A DNA stretch of 12,938 nt from Smittium mucronatum (Eukaryota; Kickxellomycota; Harpellomycetes; Harpellales; Legeriomycetaceae): the NCBI GenBank assembly GCA_001953115.1, contig LSSL01005731.1:1-12938 (forward strand). The letters are read 5' to 3'. The notes beneath the pieces are model-generated. The model was given only the letters and a program-made list of their open reading frames with translations. It made no database searches and was not told the DNA's origin. This document shows, one piece after another, positions 9,122 through 12,938 of the stretch (positions within the stretch are counted from its first letter, which is position 1; the number at the start of each line of letters is the position of its first letter). The position numbers and the translations under genes are program-made.

Positions 9122-9507
9122 GAGAAATTATTATGATTTAAATTAAGTGTAATTCAGGCACACTGGCGGCATTTATAATATGTTTATTAGTATTTAAAAC
9201 CCTCAAATTATAATAATTTTTGTTAAAATTTTGATTTTTGGAGGGTCATTTACTTTATGAGCTCTTATTGGAAGCAGCTAGATTATTAAGATGAATTAAA
9301 ATAAGATAAAATAGGAAGCCAATTTGTAAATTGGCCAATTTTGCTGTAGATATAGGTACGAATAGGCCAATTCGGTCATTTGAAAAGTTTTAGATAGGTT
9401 AATTGGAAGATAGTCAAAAAATAAAGTAGGAAAATTGGGTAGTAGGTGAAACTGTAAGGTGGTGAAAGTAGTCGGTTAAATGGAAATATGCCAATATTTA
9501 CGTCACC
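9122..9507 (-). repeat. Right terminal inverted repeat
   Basis: Reverse complement of 7958-8340. It keeps the 82-bp identical block at 9224-9305. Relative to the left arm it lacks about 13 bp near the outer end (around 9475) and carries one extra base in the A run near 9391. It ends about 70 bp before the stop codon of the minus-strand ORF in the GC island. Confidence 0.9.
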
Positions 9508-9576
9508 ATATGAATAACCCTTGTCTTTTTAATAATTGATTATATCCTATTTTAATTTTTTTTTCCCCTTCTAACT

Positions 9577-10119
9577 TTATTTTTTTAAATATTTCAAACC
9601 TGTATATCGGACATATATACTGTAGGAAGCGGGTTCCCTATACCAGTTAGACTGGTATAAATCCTCGCTCCTAAATTGTTGTTGCGCAGTCAAAGGTGTG
9701 GAAACGCCGAGTATACTATTACTAGTGCACTCTTCATCCTCACCCAGCAGAGACTTTAGGGCAGGTATTGCTCCCTTAATCCACATATTTACACTTCGCC
9801 CGTTGCCCCCTGTACTGACATCACTAACTGTTTGTACAGCCCCCATGGTAGGAATAATAGGCGAGAACCTTACCGGGGGGTTGGGACCAGAAATTAACGA
9901 AAGTCCCAGTAAAGAAGATACAAGATCTTGTATAAATGGTTCCCCCGTCAATTTGACTGATGGGTCTAAGTCTTCCCTCAGTTCAAGGGCTTCAATAGAG
10001 ATCGAAGCCGAAGCCTCACTACCCCTATCTTCGGCTACCTCTCGCCAAGCGTCCACCTCCGGGGCAAATCTATAAGGATAAGCACCGGACTCGACCAACT
10101 CATAGTTGCGCATAACCAT
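9577..10119 (-). CDS. Unrecognised protein, 180 residues, in a GC-balanced island
   Basis: This is the only long intact ORF in the window. I take ATG at 10119 as start (MVMRNYELVESGAYPYRF); the frame is open up to 10173, and a GTG at 10164 would give 195 residues, but nuclear genes rarely use it. A second ATG lies two codons in. The protein begins with an acidic, Ala/Glu-rich half, followed by a more hydrophobic Gly/Pro/Ser stretch (SLLGLSLISGPNPP, then PTMGAVQTVSDVSTGGNG), an acidic GEDEE, and a Gln/Tyr-rich tail. I see no signal peptide, membrane helix, zinc knuckle or catalytic motif. Its last dozen codons run into AT-rich sequence, so the real protein may once have been longer and been cut. 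It could be an LTR-retrotransposon Gag N-terminus, a captured host gene fragment, or an orphan gene. The antisense frame is open as well (9626-10075), so strand choice rests on length and more balanced residue use. Confidence 0.45.
   Translation of the reverse strand: MVMRNYELVESGAYPYRFAPEVDAWREVAEDRGSEASASISIEALELREDLDPSVKLTGEPFIQDLVSSLLGLSLISGPNPPVRFSPIIPTMGAVQTVSDVSTGGNGRSVNMWIKGAIPALKSLLGEDEECTSNSILGVSTPLTAQQQFRSEDLYQSNWYREPASYSIYVRYTGLKYLKK
9639..9659. repeat. Perfect 9-bp inverted repeat with 3-nt loop
   Basis: TATACCAGT (9639-9647) and ACTGGTATA (9651-9659) are exact complements around TAG. It lies inside the 3' part of the minus-strand ORF, encoding LYQSNWYR. It is a longer arm than chance would easily give outside AT runs. 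It may be a protein-binding dyad or an RNA hairpin; no function is shown. Confidence 0.6.
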
Positions 10120-10416
10120 GCCCTTAGCACTATTTAAGCTAATGCCTCTACTAACAATTAACACTACTAACGATCAAGACGGACTAACAGGTAATGATCC
10201 TAGTCCACGAAGGAAATCAACACTAAATATAACTGACTACACACTACTAAACCAACACGAATAATATAAACTTAATTATATTCAAATTAGATCAAAAACT
10301 TAAACTAGACTAGACTACTAATATAAAGTGACTAAAAGCAGTCCTCAAGCGTGCTAAGACTTTCAGACTACCAAAAGAGATTAGATTCACCTAGGACGAA
10401 AATGCGTGTCCTATCA
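10120..10416 (-). other. Leader of the GC island, possible LTR end
   Basis: Upstream of the minus-strand ORF the sequence stays less AT-rich than the flanks until about 10430. Read on the minus strand it could begin at 10416 with TGATAGGAC, a TG start followed by a hairpin, which is how many LTRs begin. GTTAG occurs three times at 16-17 bp spacing nearer the ORF (complements at 10151, 10167 and 10184). No partner LTR, primer-binding site or polypurine tract was found, so a retrotransposon leader is only one reading; an ordinary promoter and 5' UTR is another. Confidence 0.3.
10392..10413. repeat. Hairpin with 6-bp arms near the island edge
   Basis: TAGGAC (10392-10397) pairs with GTCCTA (10408-10413) across 10 nt that include further partial pairing. 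It marks the outer edge of the GC-balanced island. Confidence 0.5.
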
Positions 10417-10439
10417 ATTTAATACCAAACATATTTTCA

Positions 10440-12938
10440 CTATTATCTAGGATCTTTGATATAAAATATCACAATATGCCTAAATATAAATTTTAGTTAT
10501 ATTAACAAAATTTCTTCCAGTCGAACAATTTTGAAACCCATTTAAAAAAATATGTATCTTATATCAAAATAATATTTCAAAATCAATATATCACCCGAAA
10601 GAAATCATTTATATGTTTTTCTGAGATTATATAAGTCTTAATAACTAATATCTAGATAAATTTTGTTTAATGATATTCTGATTTCATTTATATCACATAA
10701 CTATATTCTATTATTAGTCTTCTTTGTCTTTATTTTCATGTTACAGATTTAATGCGGCTATTTTTATTACCATTAATAAAAAATAAATTTAAAATGTAAT
10801 TCCATAAGGATTCATCGAAAATTACTGATGTTATTCTAAAAGTATTCAAAACAGAATTTTTTCGATCTTAGAGCTCTTTTAACCATGAATTATTTCGATT
10901 TAAAATAAGCTAAAACATCTGTAAAAGGATTTTTTTAGGTTCCATACCTATATATTAGATGAAAATATTTGATAAATTAGTATTTTGAAGATTTATAAAT
11001 TCTTATTTTTTTCTAAAAAAATAATATCTTAAATTGCTTTATATATAGATATTTGGTGATTTTGATCTGTTTATATTACCAGATGACAAATACACCAGTT
11101 AGTTTTTTGATAACTATTAACTTTCTAATTAATATTATTCCTTAACAGGTTCAAAAATTAAAAATTATATTAACTTGAATACTTTCAAAAATAAAACAGG
11201 ATAAATTAGAATTATATTCAAAAATATATTTTTCAGACACTACAAAATTAGGTTTGATTATATATTATATATGCGAACCGATAGAGGATTCATCCATGAA
11301 CAGACTATATTTAATAGTTTTTGTGCAATTATCACTTTTGATTTAATAAGTTTAGAATTCTCGATTTCGCGCTACTAAAAAGGTATATATATATATATAT
11401 GCTATGAAATGGCGTTTATTCACTATTTATCTATGTCAAACTATAATCCTAAATATGTTTTCATCGCATATTATACACTGGGATTTCATCCTCAAAAATA
11501 ATTTTTAAATCTTGAGGTGAAATCAATTTTTATAAATATAAATTTATTTCCTACTTTTAATTTTATTGACCCTTTTATCAGATCTGCTTTATATACTAAC
11601 TTATTCTTAATTTTTCTGAGATTAATATTTACGAGGTTTTTCTTAGTTCATAATATTATGGAAAAATAATCTTTCTGAATCTGAACATTTAATTAGATTA
11701 TATGAACATCTGCTTAAAGCGTTTATATATGTTCTCTCGCCATATAATATCTTTTAGCTAGTGTGTAATACCATTTTTCTATTCTTTTTAATAATATTAA
11801 AATATGAATTTTCGGACTCCTTATTTAAATTTTGCGAATAAATGTGGTTTTTATGTTATTTTTATAATTCATAAAAGTTTTATACTTACCAGAAAAAAAG
11901 AAAGAAAAATTATCCCAAAGATTAATAAAATTTTTCCGAGATATTATTTTATAAAAATATTTTGAATTTTAGACATTATTATTAATTTTGAATTAAATTT
12001 CAAAAAAATATGTTCCTGGACTAAGATATCTCTTTTATCACAAAATAATTCAAAGAATGGCTTTTTGTAAATTTTAAGATGAAAAATTTCGTATAAATGC
12101 TTATTATATTATATTGAGTTTCTTTAATCTGAATACGAAAATAATAAATATATATATCTAAATATTATTCTATTTCTGGTGATATATACTAAATATTTCA
12201 TATAAAAAAATTGAAAAAGTGTAAAAATAAAAAAAATTCGATATCCTATAAACCTTATTAAGACCTCTATAAATACATTTTAAGATTTTTTTTTTTGAAG
12301 TTAGATTATGCTATCAAAACATTGTATTTTATGTGCTATATCCTAAAAATCCACCCAAAAAATCAAGATTTATGCACCTGGATTGAAAATATGTGTAAGA
12401 TGTATTATATCTAAATTTTTAATTAATTATAGTGTGTGATAAAATAAAAAAATTTTAAACCCTCAATTTCAGGTTTTAAAATTTAAAATATTAAAATATT
12501 TTTTTTTAGAAATAATTTTCTAATAAACAATTTTTTTAAATGGTCATTTTAAATTATATTTTAATAGAATATTTTGATTCAATATATAATACTTAATTTT
12601 TAAGAGGGGCAGCATTATAAACTATTTTAGATATATTATATAATAAATCTAAATTAACAAAGACATTTTTTTATTTATCAGTTATTTTATTGTGTATAAA
12701 ATAGTATTCATAAATCAATTTTACTAGGACTTTATATTATAATGTTGAAATTTTATTTAAAGTGTTTCGATTAGATTTAATCTTATTGAAGGGAAATCTA
12801 AAAATAAAATTATTTTATTTTGAGTTATTTACTAATTAATTTTTTCATTCTTTTATAGAAATATAATTTTTTGAGATATAATTTTAATTTTTTAAAATGA
12901 TACTACCTCAAAATAATTAAAAAATATAAATATAATAC
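10440..12938. other. AT-rich sequence without recognisable genes
   Basis: About 2.5 kb of very AT-rich DNA with stops in all frames and no ORF of usable length or motif. Nothing was found apart from short AT repeats and long A/T runs. It resembles 3436-6949 in composition and probably has the same history. Confidence 0.6.
11384..11400. repeat. Short (TA)n microsatellite
   Basis: Seventeen bases of uninterrupted TA alternation. Likely variable in length. Confidence 0.85.

Larger units (their letters stand above)
7958..9507. mobile_element. Fold-back DNA element with long terminal inverted repeats, non-autonomous (Mutator-like?)
   Basis: The two ends are reverse complements of each other over at least about 385 bp, starting GTGTC at 7958 and, read inward on the opposite strand, GTGAC from 9506. 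The roughly 1.55-kb unit has no transposase and an AT-rich middle, so any movement would depend on an enzyme supplied elsewhere. Long TIRs fit Mutator-like or fold-back elements, whose target duplications are about 8-10 bp. The flanks ATATTAACT (7949-7957) and ATATGAATA (9508-9516) agree at 6 of 9 positions, which could be a decayed duplication. Weak similarity between the halves continues inward beyond the clear TIRs, for example AATACCCA at 8614-8621 against TGGGTATT at 8952-8959. Exact ends are uncertain by a few bases. The superfamily is inference. Confidence 0.75.

Noticed and set aside
10143..10262. A 39-codon plus-strand ORF from ATG 10143
   Set aside because: It is short, runs antisense through the leader of the island, and has no motif or supporting context. 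It is kept only as a curiosity.
12451..12470. AAACCCTCAA shared with the inner part of the right TIR (around 9198-9206)
   Set aside because: The match is about 10 bp with poor flanks, within chance for AT-rich sequence, so I do not call another TIR copy.

Overview
This looks like a repeat-rich, gene-poor, strongly AT-rich stretch of a eukaryotic nuclear genome. By eye most of it is well above 70% A+T, with very frequent TpA and many stops in every frame. I see no bacterial operons, no rRNA or tRNA genes, and no CRISPR array. Mixed remains of transposable elements, Gln-codon-to-TAA decay inside the decayed ORFs, and one GC-balanced island inside the AT-rich sequence fit a fungal genome with AT-rich isochores, possibly shaped by repeat-induced point mutation (RIP). 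I cannot fix the species, and other AT-rich eukaryotes remain possible.

Layout. (1) 1-3440, + strand: a decayed LINE-type non-LTR retrotransposon. It has a leader, an ORF1-like region (221-1763), a broken endonuclease domain of the EEP family (about 1787-2702) and the N-terminal part of a reverse transcriptase (about 3000-3435). It is broken by stops, nearly all TAA in ORF1, and by several frameshifts. The RT palm motif (Y-x-D-D) was not found. (2) 3436-6949: AT-rich sequence with no gene, carrying a 16-bp perfect palindrome and AT repeats. (3) 6950-7138: a short, more GC-rich scrap that resembles the catalytic core of an LTR-retrotransposon integrase. (4) 7139-7957: AT-rich spacer with one hairpin. 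(5) 7958-9507: a fold-back type DNA element with long terminal inverted repeats (TIRs) of roughly 385 bp, including 82 bp that are identical between the arms. It has no transposase and is probably non-autonomous, perhaps Mutator-like. (6) 9577-10416, - strand: a GC-balanced island holding the only long intact ORF, an unrecognised protein of 180-195 residues, behind a leader with GTTAG repeats and a hairpin beginning TG that could be an LTR end. (7) 10440-12938: AT-rich sequence without genes.

The parts do not form a pathway. They read as a nest of dead or non-autonomous mobile elements of different ages. The LINE is old. The inverted-repeat element keeps an unusually well-matched core. The GC island at 9577-10416 has escaped the AT drift around it and is the least explained and most interesting part.
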